From: Prolixibacteraceae bacterium
GTDB taxonomy: Bacteria > Bacteroidota > Bacteroidia > Bacteroidales > Prolixibacteraceae
DNA length: 36,770 nt
NCBI GenBank assembly: GCA_029975525.1
Contig: JARKOX010000083.1
Span: forward strand, 1-36,770
Direction of reading: 5' to 3'
Part shown: one piece after another, positions 23,117 through 31,691 of the stretch
Layout of the letters: the number at the start of each line of letters is the position of its first letter
How positions within the stretch are numbered: position 1 is the stretch's first letter
Notes under the pieces: generated by a model
What the model was told of the DNA's origin: nothing
Databases searched by the model: none
The model's input: the letters and a program-made list of their open reading frames with translations, nothing else
Position numbers and translations under genes: made by a program

Positions 23117-24744
23117 TGAAAAAGATGAATAAAAGATTTGTAATATATATCCCGCTGCTGTTGTCGGTAGCCTTGGTTACCGGCCTTTTTATCGGCAATT
23201 CGCTGAACCGCAACAGCCAGGCCGTGTTTAATCTCTCCCGGTTAAACCAGGGAAACAAGCTCAGCTCCATCATTGAGCTGATCCAGACGGCCTACGTTGA
23301 CAGTGTCAACACCAAAGAGATCGTCGAGAAAACCATTCCCGACCTGCTGAAAAACCTTGATCCGCACACCAGTTACATCCCTGCCAGCGACATGCGGGAG
23401 GTGGAGGAGGAGATGCACGGCAATTTTTCAGGAATCGGCGTGCAGTTCAGTATTCAGGAAGATACCGTGATGGTGGTTGATGTGATTTCGGGCGGCCCGT
23501 CGCACAAGTTGGGGATCCTGGCCGGCGACCGCATTGTAACGGTCAACGATTCGGTGATTGCCGGCGTTAATATTCGCAACGAACAGGTGCTGAGACTTCT
23601 GCGCGGAGAGAAGGGCACCAAGGTGAAGGTTGGCATCCAGCGAAAAGGGTTCCCGAAGCTGTTTGATTTTGAAATAACCCGGGGAGATATCCCGATTTAC
23701 AGTGTCGATGTTTCTTACATGATCGACAATGAAACCGGTTTCATCAAAGTGAGCCGGTTTGCTGAACAGACCTACGAAGAGTTTATGGCCGGCATGGAAA
23801 AACTCGATAAGGCGGGGGCGCAAAAGGTAATTGTCGACCTGCGCGGAAATCCCGGTGGTTACCTGATGGCGGTTATCCGCATGGTCGATGAGTTTTTGCA
23901 AAAAGGAGAACCGATCCTCTTCACGCAGGGAAAATTTCAACCCAAAAAGATTTACAACGCCACGGCCCGCGATACCTGGGACAAAAAAAAGGTTTTTGTG
24001 TTGATCGACGAATTTTCAGCCTCGGCCAGTGAAATTTTTGCCGGCGCCCTTCAGGACAACGACCGCGCCATTGTGATCGGACGCCGGTCGTTTGGCAAAG
24101 GACTGGTGCAGGAGCAGATTCCTTTCTCCGACGGATCGGCGATCCGGCTGACGGTGGCACGCTACTACACCCCCAGCGGTCGAAGTATCCAGAAACCTTA
24201 CGATGAGGGTACCGACAAATATTACGAAGACCTCTACAACCGCATGGCCCACGGCGAATTTGAGGTCGCCGACAGCATTCAGTTTAACGATTCACTGAAG
24301 TACCATACCAAAAGCGGCCGGATTGTTTATGGCGGTGGCGGCATTATGCCCGATGTTTTTGTGCCGGCCGACACTTCCGGACGTTCCGAATATTTTATCA
24401 ATATCTATCAGAAAGGGCTGGTTTATCAGTACGCCTTCCAGTATGCCGACCAGCACCGCACCCAGCTTAACTCCCTGAAATCGGCCCGCGAGATCGAACA
24501 ATACCTCGAGCAGCAAAATGTGCTCGGCGATTTTGTGCGTTATGCAGCTTCAAAAGGAGTGGCGCCCGACAGCAAAGGGCTAAACGAGTCGAGGGTGATT
24601 ATCCATACCCAGCTGAAGGCTTACATCGCCCGCAACATCCTGGGCGAGGAGGGATTCTATCCGATCATTCAGCAGATTGACAAAACGTTGCTGAAAGCCA
24701 TCGAAGTTTCCCATCAAAACCTGCTGGTGGAAAATCTGAAATAG
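23116..24744 (+). CDS. S41-family carboxyl-terminal processing peptidase with PDZ domain
   Basis: The 542-residue protein starts at GTG 23116 (TAGTG overlap with the previous stop) or ATG 23125. An N-terminal membrane anchor (FVIYIPLLLSVALVTGLFIGN) is followed by a PDZ domain (about 103-175, FSGIGVQFS...LGILAGDRI) and the S41 protease core. The catalytic Ser303 and Lys328 lie in FSASASEIFAGALQDN and RRSFGKGLVQ. Tail-specific proteases cut periplasmic proteins near their C-termini. Its pairing with dCMP deaminase looks like genome neighbourhood rather than shared function. Confidence 0.94.
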   Translation: MKKMNKRFVIYIPLLLSVALVTGLFIGNSLNRNSQAVFNLSRLNQGNKLSSIIELIQTAYVDSVNTKEIVEKTIPDLLKNLDPHTSYIPASDMREVEEEMHGNFSGIGVQFSIQEDTVMVVDVISGGPSHKLGILAGDRIVTVNDSVIAGVNIRNEQVLRLLRGEKGTKVKVGIQRKGFPKLFDFEITRGDIPIYSVDVSYMIDNETGFIKVSRFAEQTYEEFMAGMEKLDKAGAQKVIVDLRGNPGGYLMAVIRMVDEFLQKGEPILFTQGKFQPKKIYNATARDTWDKKKVFVLIDEFSASASEIFAGALQDNDRAIVIGRRSFGKGLVQEQIPFSDGSAIRLTVARYYTPSGRSIQKPYDEGTDKYYEDLYNRMAHGEFEVADSIQFNDSLKYHTKSGRIVYGGGGIMPDVFVPADTSGRSEYFINIYQKGLVYQYAFQYADQHRTQLNSLKSAREIEQYLEQQNVLGDFVRYAASKGVAPDSKGLNESRVIIHTQLKAYIARNILGEEGFYPIIQQIDKTLLKAIEVSHQNLLVENLK

Positions 24745-24765
24745 AAGAGATTTGCCGGGCCCCCG

Positions 24766-25755
24766 TTACGAAATCTCCAGCATCCGCAGGATCGGGGCTT
24801 TGGCTTTTTCGATCACATCGGCCGGAAGCGTTATTTCGGGTTGCTCGTGTTTCAGACAGAGGTAGAGCTTTTGAAGGCTGTTCAGCTTCATAAACGAGCA
24901 GTCGTTGCATCCGCAGGTGGAATCGACCGAGGGGGCGGCAATGAATGTTTTTTCCGGGCAGGCCTTCTTCATCTGGTGGAAGATGCCGCTTTCGGTGGCA
25001 ACAATAAATTTCTGCGCGGCGCTTTTCTGTATGTAATTGAGCAGCGAGGTGGTGGATCCCACATGCCGGGCCAGCAGCAATACCGGTTTTTCGCATTCGG
25101 GGTGGGCAATAAATTCGGCGTCGGGATGCTGGTCCATCAGCGCCACAATTTTTTCAACCGAATACTGCTCGTGCACCATGCAGGCGCCGTCCCACAACAC
25201 CATTTCGCGGCCGGTGAGGTTGTTGATGTAGTTGCCGAGGTTTTTGTCGGGAGCAAAGATCAGCGGCTGGTCTTCCGGAAAACTCTCCACAATTTTTACC
25301 GCGTTGGCCGAGGTGCAAATCACATCCGACAAGGTTTTCAGCTCGGCAGAGCAGTTGATGTAGGAAACCACTTTGTGTCCCGGATATTGGGCTTTAAAAG
25401 CGGCAAATTTGTAGGCCGGTGCCGATTCGGCCAGTGAACAGCCGGCCTTCAGGTCGGGCAGGATCACCTTTTTCGAGGGGTTGATAATCTTGGCGGTTTC
25501 GGCCATAAAATGGACTCCCACAAAAACGATGAGGTCGGCCTGGGTTTTGGCGGCGGCCTGGGCCAGCCCCAAACTATCGCCTACAAAATCGGCAATGTCC
25601 TGCAATTCGGGTTCTACATAGAAATGGCTCAGGATAACTGCGTTTTTTTCCTTTCGCAACCGGTTGATTTCATCTGTCAGTTTCAGGCCGGGGTCAACCG
25701 GCTCGTCGATAAAACCTTTTTCAACCAGTAAACTATCGTAGGTCTGCATTTTCAT
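24766..25755 (-). CDS. nadA: Quinolinate synthase A
   Basis: The protein has 329 residues from the ATG at 25755 (GAGGGAA upstream; the extension to 25785 would run over the promoter). NadA motifs: ILSHFYVEPELQDIADFVGDSL, VHFMAETAKI, LKAGCSLAESAP, INCSAELKTLSDVICTSAN, and CGCNDCSFMKLN near the C-terminus, which supply the [4Fe-4S] ligands. The enzyme joins iminoaspartate and dihydroxyacetone phosphate to quinolinate in NAD synthesis. nadB and nadC are not beside it. It converges on the S41 gene with a 21-bp gap. Confidence 0.96.
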   Translation of the reverse strand: MKMQTYDSLLVEKGFIDEPVDPGLKLTDEINRLRKEKNAVILSHFYVEPELQDIADFVGDSLGLAQAAAKTQADLIVFVGVHFMAETAKIINPSKKVILPDLKAGCSLAESAPAYKFAAFKAQYPGHKVVSYINCSAELKTLSDVICTSANAVKIVESFPEDQPLIFAPDKNLGNYINNLTGREMVLWDGACMVHEQYSVEKIVALMDQHPDAEFIAHPECEKPVLLLARHVGSTTSLLNYIQKSAAQKFIVATESGIFHQMKKACPEKTFIAAPSVDSTCGCNDCSFMKLNSLQKLYLCLKHEQPEITLPADVIEKAKAPILRMLEIS

Positions 25756-25782
25756 CTTTAATCTTCCCTCCGGTTTAGGGCG

Positions 25783-25790
25783 CAAAAATA
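25783..25790 (-). promoter_or_regulatory. Predicted -7 box (TATTTTTG) of nadA
   Basis: The minus strand reads TATTTTTG, an exact TAnnTTTG match, about 28 bp before the nadA ATG at 25755. The -33 element is not clear. Confidence 0.45.
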
Positions 25791-25804
25791 TAAATTCCTG
25801 AAAT

Positions 25805-25856
25805 AAAAACAGCCCTGCGCGTCAATTGTTTGCTTTTGCCGGAAAGCCTGCAGGGC
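25805..25856 (-). terminator. Possible second terminator hairpin between the five-gene operon and nadA
   Basis: On the minus strand GCCCTGC pairs with GCAGGGC across a long loop and is followed by TGTTTTTATTT. The 31-nt loop makes it weaker than the upstream hairpin. Confidence 0.4.
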
Positions 25857-25884
25857 GCATTTGCAAAGGCCAAGCGCATTTTGC

Positions 25885-25920
25885 AAAAATGCCTTCCCGA
25901 AGTTTTGCGTTCAGAAAGGC
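25885..25920 (-). terminator. Terminator of the sigma/anti-sigma operon
   Basis: On the minus strand GCCTTTC pairs with GGAAGGC (7 bp, one T-G), followed by ATTTTTG. It lies about 27 nt after the stop of the MG2/plug gene. An overlapping perfect inverted repeat GCATTTT-GCA-AAAATGC sits at 25876-25892. Confidence 0.6.
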
Positions 25921-25946
25921 GTTTGGGGCCGCGACCGGTAAATGGT

Positions 25947-28520
25947 TTATTTGACAGAAAAAGTGTGCGTGGCTTTTCCGGTTCTTCCTTCAGCATCAGC
26001 GCCTTCTGCCCGGATCACAAAATCGGTTTTCCGTTTCGGAAGCGGAAGGGTGAAGGTGGCCGTTCCGTCTTTTGCAAAATGGAGGTGATGGTTCCAGAAG
26101 AGGGTGGCCGGCGGGTTTCCGGCATCGGGGATTGCTTCAGGAGAAGGAAAGTTCCGGGGCCTCCGGTAACCATTCTGGTAGATAATTTCGGGAGTGGCGA
26201 CCGGATTTTCCGGATTTTTAGCGGTTTGTCCCTTCTTGGTGGTGATCTCAATCACGCCGACATTGTTGAAACCGGTGTATTTCTGGATGTCCATCGGATC
26301 GAGCGAGATGTTGATTCTGTCCACATCAAACGGGGAGAGCGCGTTGAGGATGTCGGCCTGGGTTCCCATTTTCTGGCCGTCGATCACAATCAGCGCCCCC
26401 GACTGAAAGTTGATGGAGTTGATGGTTCCGTAGAAGACAATCTGGCCGTTCATCAGGTTGTAGGGTTTCATCATCCGGATGACCTCGAGGAGGCTGGTTG
26501 CGGTAGCCAGCAGGTTTTTGTAGGAGTCGGATTTGACTTGGGCAGGCGCAGGTGCGGTTTTTACGGCGGGTTTGGGTTTTATCCTTTCCGGATGGGCCGC
26601 CAGGTAAGCTTGTCGTTTTTCGGGAGAAACGGCAGGAGTGGCAAACCGGTTATCCGCTTCCCTGATCTTCTGCCCGATCTGGTCGCTGAAGGTGGTGTTG
26701 AGTGTTACGGTACACGCTTTTTTGCCCCTTTCGTCGGTGGCTGTAATATTGAAAGCGCTGAGATCGGCTGCCTCGAGAGAGGGAAAGGCAAACCGGCCCT
26801 GGGCATCGGCCGAGGTGTTATACAATTGCATGTTTCGGCTGTTGAGGATGCTGATTTTGGCATTGGCCACCGCTTTCCCTTTGTTGTCGGTCACCCGCCC
26901 GCTGATTCCGGTTTCGACGGCCGCCGTTTCTGTCTGGCCTGGCTGCAGTCCGAGGACTTTTCCCCACGAGAAGTTTTTGAGCCGGCTGGCAATCAGCAGG
27001 TAGTCGAGGGCTGTTTCCAGGCCTGCTTTCGGATCCGTCAGCCCGGAAGCGTTGGGGACCGGCCTTTCCAGTTCGCTGTTCAGCAGCAGGTAGCCCGGCA
27101 GCTCTTCGCCGGCCGGCAGCTGCCAAAACGGGTCGATAACCGACAGGGTCGCCTTCGGGGTGGCCGGTTTTCCGTTTTCGTTGGTGGCTGCAACGGTAAT
27201 TTGCACTTTTTCGTTGTCCTGCACTTCCGACGTGATGGCAAAAGACAACGTTTGGGTGGGAGGCCGGTAGAGAAGTCGTGAGGCCAGCGGTTTGCCGGCG
27301 GGATCAAAAACCGTAAGCTGCAGGATTCCGGAGGGAAGTTCGCGCTTCGGGATTTTGATCCGTGCCGAAGCCGCCACTTCCAGGGTGGCGCCCCATTCGA
27401 ACGAAAAGCCGCTGGTTACGACCAGCACCAGCTGTTGGGAGACGCTGTCGGGCAGGAACAGGTCGGCGTAAATAAAATCGCTGTCGGTTTGCGGGACGGA
27501 AAGCGCCAGTTTGGCCGCTCCGGGTTGCGGCAGGCTGAAACCCTGTCCTTTCCCGTATTCGCTGGTGATGATCAGCCGGTACGACTTTCCGGGATCAGTC
27601 CGGAACGGGAACAACCCGAATCCGGGGGTGAAAGTATTGGTTTTTACCACCAGGTTTCCGTAGCTGTCGATAATGTCGGCCTGGATATCAACGGGACGGT
27701 TTCCGGGAGCGGTAACAGCATAGCCGATTTTCTGCGAAATATGGGCGAGTAGGGTGCCGCCTTCGGGGCGAAATTCCAGGCGGAGCTGGTCGGCCGAAGT
27801 TTTGAGCAGCCACTTTTTGGTCCAGTGGTTACCGGGAGGGGTTACCTGCAGCGCAAGAGTTTCCCGGCCTGTTTTTTCAGGAATTTTGACGGGAATGTGC
27901 GCGGTGCCGTTTTCTGTGCGGATTTTTCCGCCGGCAATGGGTTTGTCGCCCAGCAAAACGGTAAAGTTCAGCCGGTGTTTGCCGGCCGGTTTCCCATCAG
28001 GTCCGGAAGCTTTTAGCGTCAGTAAAACATCCTGGCCGGCCGGGAAAACCTCTTCCGACCCGGGAAACGTCAGGTCAATGTCGCCGGCGTAAAATTGTTC
28101 CACAACGATCGGTTTGATGAAGATCTCCTCCACTTTCTGTTGCAGCGGGGTGAAAGCGGCAAGATAGTAACGTCCCGCCGGCAGATCGGCCGACAGCTGA
28201 AGGTCGCCGGCTGCTTCCCCGCCTTCCGACAGGAATTTGTCGCCACTGATAAATGTTCCGTCGGCGTGGTAAAGGTTTACGGTTATTTCGGTGCTCAGTT
28301 GGGCGGGTGGCGTGCTCTTCCGGGTAAATTGCCGGGCGTTGAACCAGATGGTTTCGCCCGCGAGGTAAAGTTCCCTGTCGGTTTGCAGGTAGACTTTTTC
28401 GAAAGGAAAGGCCTGGTTGTAGACCGGCAGCTTCGCGGCGATTTTGTCGGGCAGGAGTTCCTGGGCACGTCCGGGGAAAAAGAGCAGGACGGCTGCAATA
28501 AGGGAGAACCACTTTTTCAT
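25947..28520 (-). CDS. Large secreted protein with MG2-like, regulatory and TonB-plug-like domains
   Basis: The 857-residue protein begins with a signal peptide (MKKWFSLIAAVLLFFPGRAQ). Residues about 38-65 contain FEKVYLQTDRELYLAGETIWF, the macroglobulin-type MG2 signature common in Bacteroidota surface proteins, followed by many beta-sandwich segments. A carboxypeptidase-regulatory-like domain lies near 530-590 (ISGRVTDNKGKAVANAKISI). A plug-like region lies near 690-780 (ALIVIDGQKMGTQADILNAL, VGVIEITTKKG). No beta-barrel follows. It is the last gene of a five-gene operon, 4 bp after its neighbour. I infer an envelope protein binding a ligand or partner; function is unknown. Confidence 0.8.
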   Translation of the reverse strand: MKKWFSLIAAVLLFFPGRAQELLPDKIAAKLPVYNQAFPFEKVYLQTDRELYLAGETIWFNARQFTRKSTPPAQLSTEITVNLYHADGTFISGDKFLSEGGEAAGDLQLSADLPAGRYYLAAFTPLQQKVEEIFIKPIVVEQFYAGDIDLTFPGSEEVFPAGQDVLLTLKASGPDGKPAGKHRLNFTVLLGDKPIAGGKIRTENGTAHIPVKIPEKTGRETLALQVTPPGNHWTKKWLLKTSADQLRLEFRPEGGTLLAHISQKIGYAVTAPGNRPVDIQADIIDSYGNLVVKTNTFTPGFGLFPFRTDPGKSYRLIITSEYGKGQGFSLPQPGAAKLALSVPQTDSDFIYADLFLPDSVSQQLVLVVTSGFSFEWGATLEVAASARIKIPKRELPSGILQLTVFDPAGKPLASRLLYRPPTQTLSFAITSEVQDNEKVQITVAATNENGKPATPKATLSVIDPFWQLPAGEELPGYLLLNSELERPVPNASGLTDPKAGLETALDYLLIASRLKNFSWGKVLGLQPGQTETAAVETGISGRVTDNKGKAVANAKISILNSRNMQLYNTSADAQGRFAFPSLEAADLSAFNITATDERGKKACTVTLNTTFSDQIGQKIREADNRFATPAVSPEKRQAYLAAHPERIKPKPAVKTAPAPAQVKSDSYKNLLATATSLLEVIRMMKPYNLMNGQIVFYGTINSINFQSGALIVIDGQKMGTQADILNALSPFDVDRINISLDPMDIQKYTGFNNVGVIEITTKKGQTAKNPENPVATPEIIYQNGYRRPRNFPSPEAIPDAGNPPATLFWNHHLHFAKDGTATFTLPLPKRKTDFVIRAEGADAEGRTGKATHTFSVK

Positions 28521-28524
28521 GACG

Positions 28525-30102
28525 CTATCGGTTTATGTTGATTATTTCGGGCACTTCAATCTCCTCTTCCTCCTCCTCCGCTTTTGGCGGGACCAGGTTT
28601 TTGATGGCATTTCTCAGGTCTTCGTTGGGTTTGATGATGTTGAAAGCCCCCCAGAAATCTTCGTCGTATTTAAAATCGATTTCAACAAAAATGTCGTTGA
28701 TGGTAAAAAGTTCTTTCACCGGGAAACGTTTGAGGTCGGTTGGGTAAGCATTGGTCACCAGCAGGTCGGAAATGCTGTGAAAGACCGAGTTGAAATTTTC
28801 CTGCCGGTTTCTCACCCTGAATTCGACCGAAGCGCGGGCGGTGTGCAGCAGCCACTTGTCGTAGTGGGCGTAGTAACTGACCTGGTAGTCGACGGTGACC
28901 GGTTTCACTTTGTACCCTTTGGGTTTTTTGCGGATCAGTGACTGTTCGGCCATGTTGAGTCCGTAATCGTCCAGGCTGAAACGGGCAAACAAAATGGCGT
29001 AGCTCTCGCGGTCGATGTACATTTCGCCGCGGAAACAGGGAAACGAAATGTTTTTGACCGGCCGGAAACGCACTTCGAAAGCCGGCCGGTTTTCGTACCA
29101 CACCACCCGGTTCAGGGAGTATTTGTAAAGATGCTGAAACTCCCGGTCGATGAAGGTTTCCATGGTTTTGACCACATCGAGCTGGGTGATTGTGAAGGGA
29201 CCGCCCTGCAGTTTGAAATTCACCCAGTGAAACGGTTTTACGTCGGGGCTGCGACGGGCTTTGATCAACCGGACTTTGTCGTCGCGCAGCATGTTGTCGT
29301 AAGGCGCTTTCAGGATTTCGAGCGCCGCTTCCGATACGTTGATGTAGGCCTCGTCCTGTTGGAGTGTTTCGCGGTAAAAGCCCGAAAGCAGATACGAATT
29401 TTCCGGGTAGTTGCGGACGATGTTCTGGCGTACCTTTTCCAGGATATCTTCTACGGAAATGGCTTTCACCTGCACCTCTTTGATGCGGATCGAAATGGGG
29501 GTGAGGAGGATCAGCTGTTCGGGCAGCAGGTCTGCAACCACTGCCTTGCGCCGGGCATACCCCAGGCACGAAAAGACCACTGTGTCGGAGAGGTTCTCTT
29601 CCGGAAGTTTCAGCAGGTAATCTCCGTCGCGGTTGGTGATGGTGCCGATCGGTTTGCCGAGCAGCGAAACCGTGGCATACTCCACCGGATCGCGGTTTGA
29701 ACTGCTGATCACCCTGCCCCGCAGGTGAAGCAGCTTAACCGGGATGGTGTCGGTTTCGGCCGTAAGCTGTTCGGGGGTCTCCTCCTGGGCAGAGATGATG
29801 ATGTGGTTTTCGCGGCCCGCCAGTCGGATCTCTTTCCCCGGGAAAAGTTCGTGAAGGATCTCACGCACGGTTTTATTGACGGCGGAGATGGTGATTTTTC
29901 CGGAGAGCGTGTCGGTCAGGGCCGCATTGTAGGAGAAGTAAATCCCCTGTTCGCGGGAAATCTGTTCGAGGATGTCGGCAGCATACTGGTTGGTGGCCTG
30001 AACAGAAATGATCCTGTCCAAAACAGCGTCACGTTGCTGCTGCCCCGGTGAATGCAGGACAAGCAGCAACGCGACCAAAACCAGTGCGGCACGGGCGGGC
30101 AT
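28525..30102 (-). CDS. Secreted STN + carboxypeptidase-regulatory-like domain protein
   Basis: The 525-residue protein has an N-terminal signal segment (LVLVALLLVLHSPGQ) and an STN domain at about 30-105 (YAADILEQISREQGIYFSYN, GKITISAVNKTVREILHELF). A carboxypeptidase-regulatory-like domain follows at about 127-205 (LRGRVISSSNRDPVEYATVSLLG, TNRDGDYLLKL). The remaining ~300 residues (VEDILEKVRQNIVRNYPEN, FYRETLQQDEAYINVSEAALE) are common in Bacteroidota proteins of unknown function. An acidic stretch EEEEEEIE lies near the C-terminus. No plug or barrel is present. Its start overlaps the preceding stop by one base (TGATG), so it is translationally coupled to the protease gene. Confidence 0.8.
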   Translation of the reverse strand: MPARAALVLVALLLVLHSPGQQQRDAVLDRIISVQATNQYAADILEQISREQGIYFSYNAALTDTLSGKITISAVNKTVREILHELFPGKEIRLAGRENHIIISAQEETPEQLTAETDTIPVKLLHLRGRVISSSNRDPVEYATVSLLGKPIGTITNRDGDYLLKLPEENLSDTVVFSCLGYARRKAVVADLLPEQLILLTPISIRIKEVQVKAISVEDILEKVRQNIVRNYPENSYLLSGFYRETLQQDEAYINVSEAALEILKAPYDNMLRDDKVRLIKARRSPDVKPFHWVNFKLQGGPFTITQLDVVKTMETFIDREFQHLYKYSLNRVVWYENRPAFEVRFRPVKNISFPCFRGEMYIDRESYAILFARFSLDDYGLNMAEQSLIRKKPKGYKVKPVTVDYQVSYYAHYDKWLLHTARASVEFRVRNRQENFNSVFHSISDLLVTNAYPTDLKRFPVKELFTINDIFVEIDFKYDEDFWGAFNIIKPNEDLRNAIKNLVPPKAEEEEEEIEVPEIININR

Positions 30103-31673
30103 CAGAAGATCTTTTTAAGCTCAAATTCAGTTTTGTATTCCTGTCCGTCGCGCAACACTTTGACCTTGATTTTTTTGTTTTCCTTGCTTTGAAGCAGCAG
30201 ATTGATGTCGTTAAGCGATATGGCGTTGTGGTGGTTGTTGTTAATCGACAGGATCTGGTCGTTCTCTTTCAGCCCGGCAAAATAGGCCGGTGAGTTTTCG
30301 CGGATGTTACTGATGGTGTAGATCGGCAATCCGGGCATCGGGTTGGTGATCTCCATGCCACTCATGTTGTAGTTGAAATCTTGTTTCACTTCGGAAGTTG
30401 GGGTGAGGGTGAGCCGGGCATTCCGGTAGTCGATGGTTACATAAAAACGACGCAGGATCTCGGCTCCAAGCGTACCGTTGCGGTCGTTGGCCGAGATCAG
30501 CTGGTCGATAAGCTCGGAATTGGGGAAGGCGACGATGGGTTTGGAGAGCACCAGCGGGCCCACCCAAATGCCGTCGATCCGTCCTTTTTTCCCGTACAGG
30601 TCGCCGGTGAGGCCCCGTCCCAGGAAGGTTTCGATATACTGCTGCGGCAGTTTGATCCGTTCATCCGACTTGTCCGACAGCCAGATGGCGTCGCTGGCGC
30701 CGGTGTCCACCATCAGTTTGACCGGGACTTCCGTCATATCGTCCATCACAATGCTGGTGCGCACAAACGGTTTGTTTCCGTCGAAGAAGAGCGGCAGGAC
30801 AATATCGTTTTTCCGGTCGCGGTATTTGTACGATTCGGGCCGGTAGAGCGTCAGCTTCTCGTTTTCATAATCGATTTTTACGATGTAGTCTTTGAACAGG
30901 TTAAAGCCGATCAGGCCGTGCACGGGGATGCCGAGCATGTGCGAGATCTGGAAGTTTTCATCAATAATCATCTGCACCTCCTGGTTGCGGGCGATCAATC
31001 CTTCGATGCGCATGGTGTTGTTGCCCGACCGGTAGGCGGTCAGGGTTTCGCCTTCGCCCAACCCTTTGATCTCAACCGGCATCATGTAGTTCAGATTCAG
31101 TTTGTTGATGAACGGCAGCTCGGTGATGATCGGATAGCGGACGCCGGTGTCGAGGATGAAGTTCAGCGTGTCGGAATCGTTGATGGTTACCGGAATGATG
31201 ATCAGGTTACTGGCCGATTTGAATTTGATGGTCACCGATTTGCGTTTGGGGCTGTCCATCATAAATCCGCGGTTGGCCGCGTAGAAGTCGCCCGAGCTTC
31301 TTTCGTAATTGATACTCTCTTCCAGCGGAACATAGTCGCGGACCACCAGCAGGTTGTCTTCAATTTCGAAGAGCAGGTAAAAGTCTTTCATCAGCTTGTC
31401 GAGCACAAACTTGATGGGTTTGTTGGAGATGTTGAGGCTGATTTTTTTACCTTCCACAATGGACGAGTTGTACGAATAGTCGATGTTGAGATAGTTGCAG
31501 ATCTTTTCGATGACGTTGGCCAGCGGTTCATTTTCAGCAAAAATGCTGATGTTCTGGTCCAACGCCGAGCTGCTTTTTTTGGGTTCCTGGGCGCGGAGCG
31601 GGACAGGAGTAAAAATGGCGAGCCACATGGCAACGGCCAGCAGGGTGAGGATGTTTATTTTCAGCGTTTTCAT
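30102..31673 (-). CDS. Secreted STN + double aspartyl-protease + PDZ protein
   Basis: The 523-residue protein has a signal peptide (cleavage near PLRAQ29) and an STN domain at about 42-115. Two retropepsin-like halves follow, each with a catalytic-type motif, FILDTG (D175) and LMVDTG (D323). Each ends in a matching pattern: IGFNLFKDYIVKIDYENEKLTLYRP and LGAEILRRFYVTIDYRNARLTLTP respectively. A PDZ domain forms residues about 440-523 (SPAYFAGLKENDQILSINN). The two DTG halves could form one pepsin-like active site. STN domains contact FecR-type anti-sigma factors in TonB transducers. The gene lies 18 bp after the FecR gene. I infer a periplasmic protease connected with the signalling pair; target unknown. 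Confidence 0.83.
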   Translation of the reverse strand: MKTLKINILTLLAVAMWLAIFTPVPLRAQEPKKSSSALDQNISIFAENEPLANVIEKICNYLNIDYSYNSSIVEGKKISLNISNKPIKFVLDKLMKDFYLLFEIEDNLLVVRDYVPLEESINYERSSGDFYAANRGFMMDSPKRKSVTIKFKSASNLIIIPVTINDSDTLNFILDTGVRYPIITELPFINKLNLNYMMPVEIKGLGEGETLTAYRSGNNTMRIEGLIARNQEVQMIIDENFQISHMLGIPVHGLIGFNLFKDYIVKIDYENEKLTLYRPESYKYRDRKNDIVLPLFFDGNKPFVRTSIVMDDMTEVPVKLMVDTGASDAIWLSDKSDERIKLPQQYIETFLGRGLTGDLYGKKGRIDGIWVGPLVLSKPIVAFPNSELIDQLISANDRNGTLGAEILRRFYVTIDYRNARLTLTPTSEVKQDFNYNMSGMEITNPMPGLPIYTISNIRENSPAYFAGLKENDQILSINNNHHNAISLNDINLLLQSKENKKIKVKVLRDGQEYKTEFELKKIF

Positions 31674-31691
31674 GGCGCGTTTTTTTATTGG

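Noticed and set aside
24747-24777. Inverted repeat GAGATTT/AAATCTC between S41 and nadA genes
   Set aside because: It overlaps the end of nadA and has no T-run, so it is not a convincing terminator.
25830-27281. 483-codon plus-strand open frame opposite the MG2/plug gene
   Set aside because: Antisense shadow; composition is that of reversed coding DNA.
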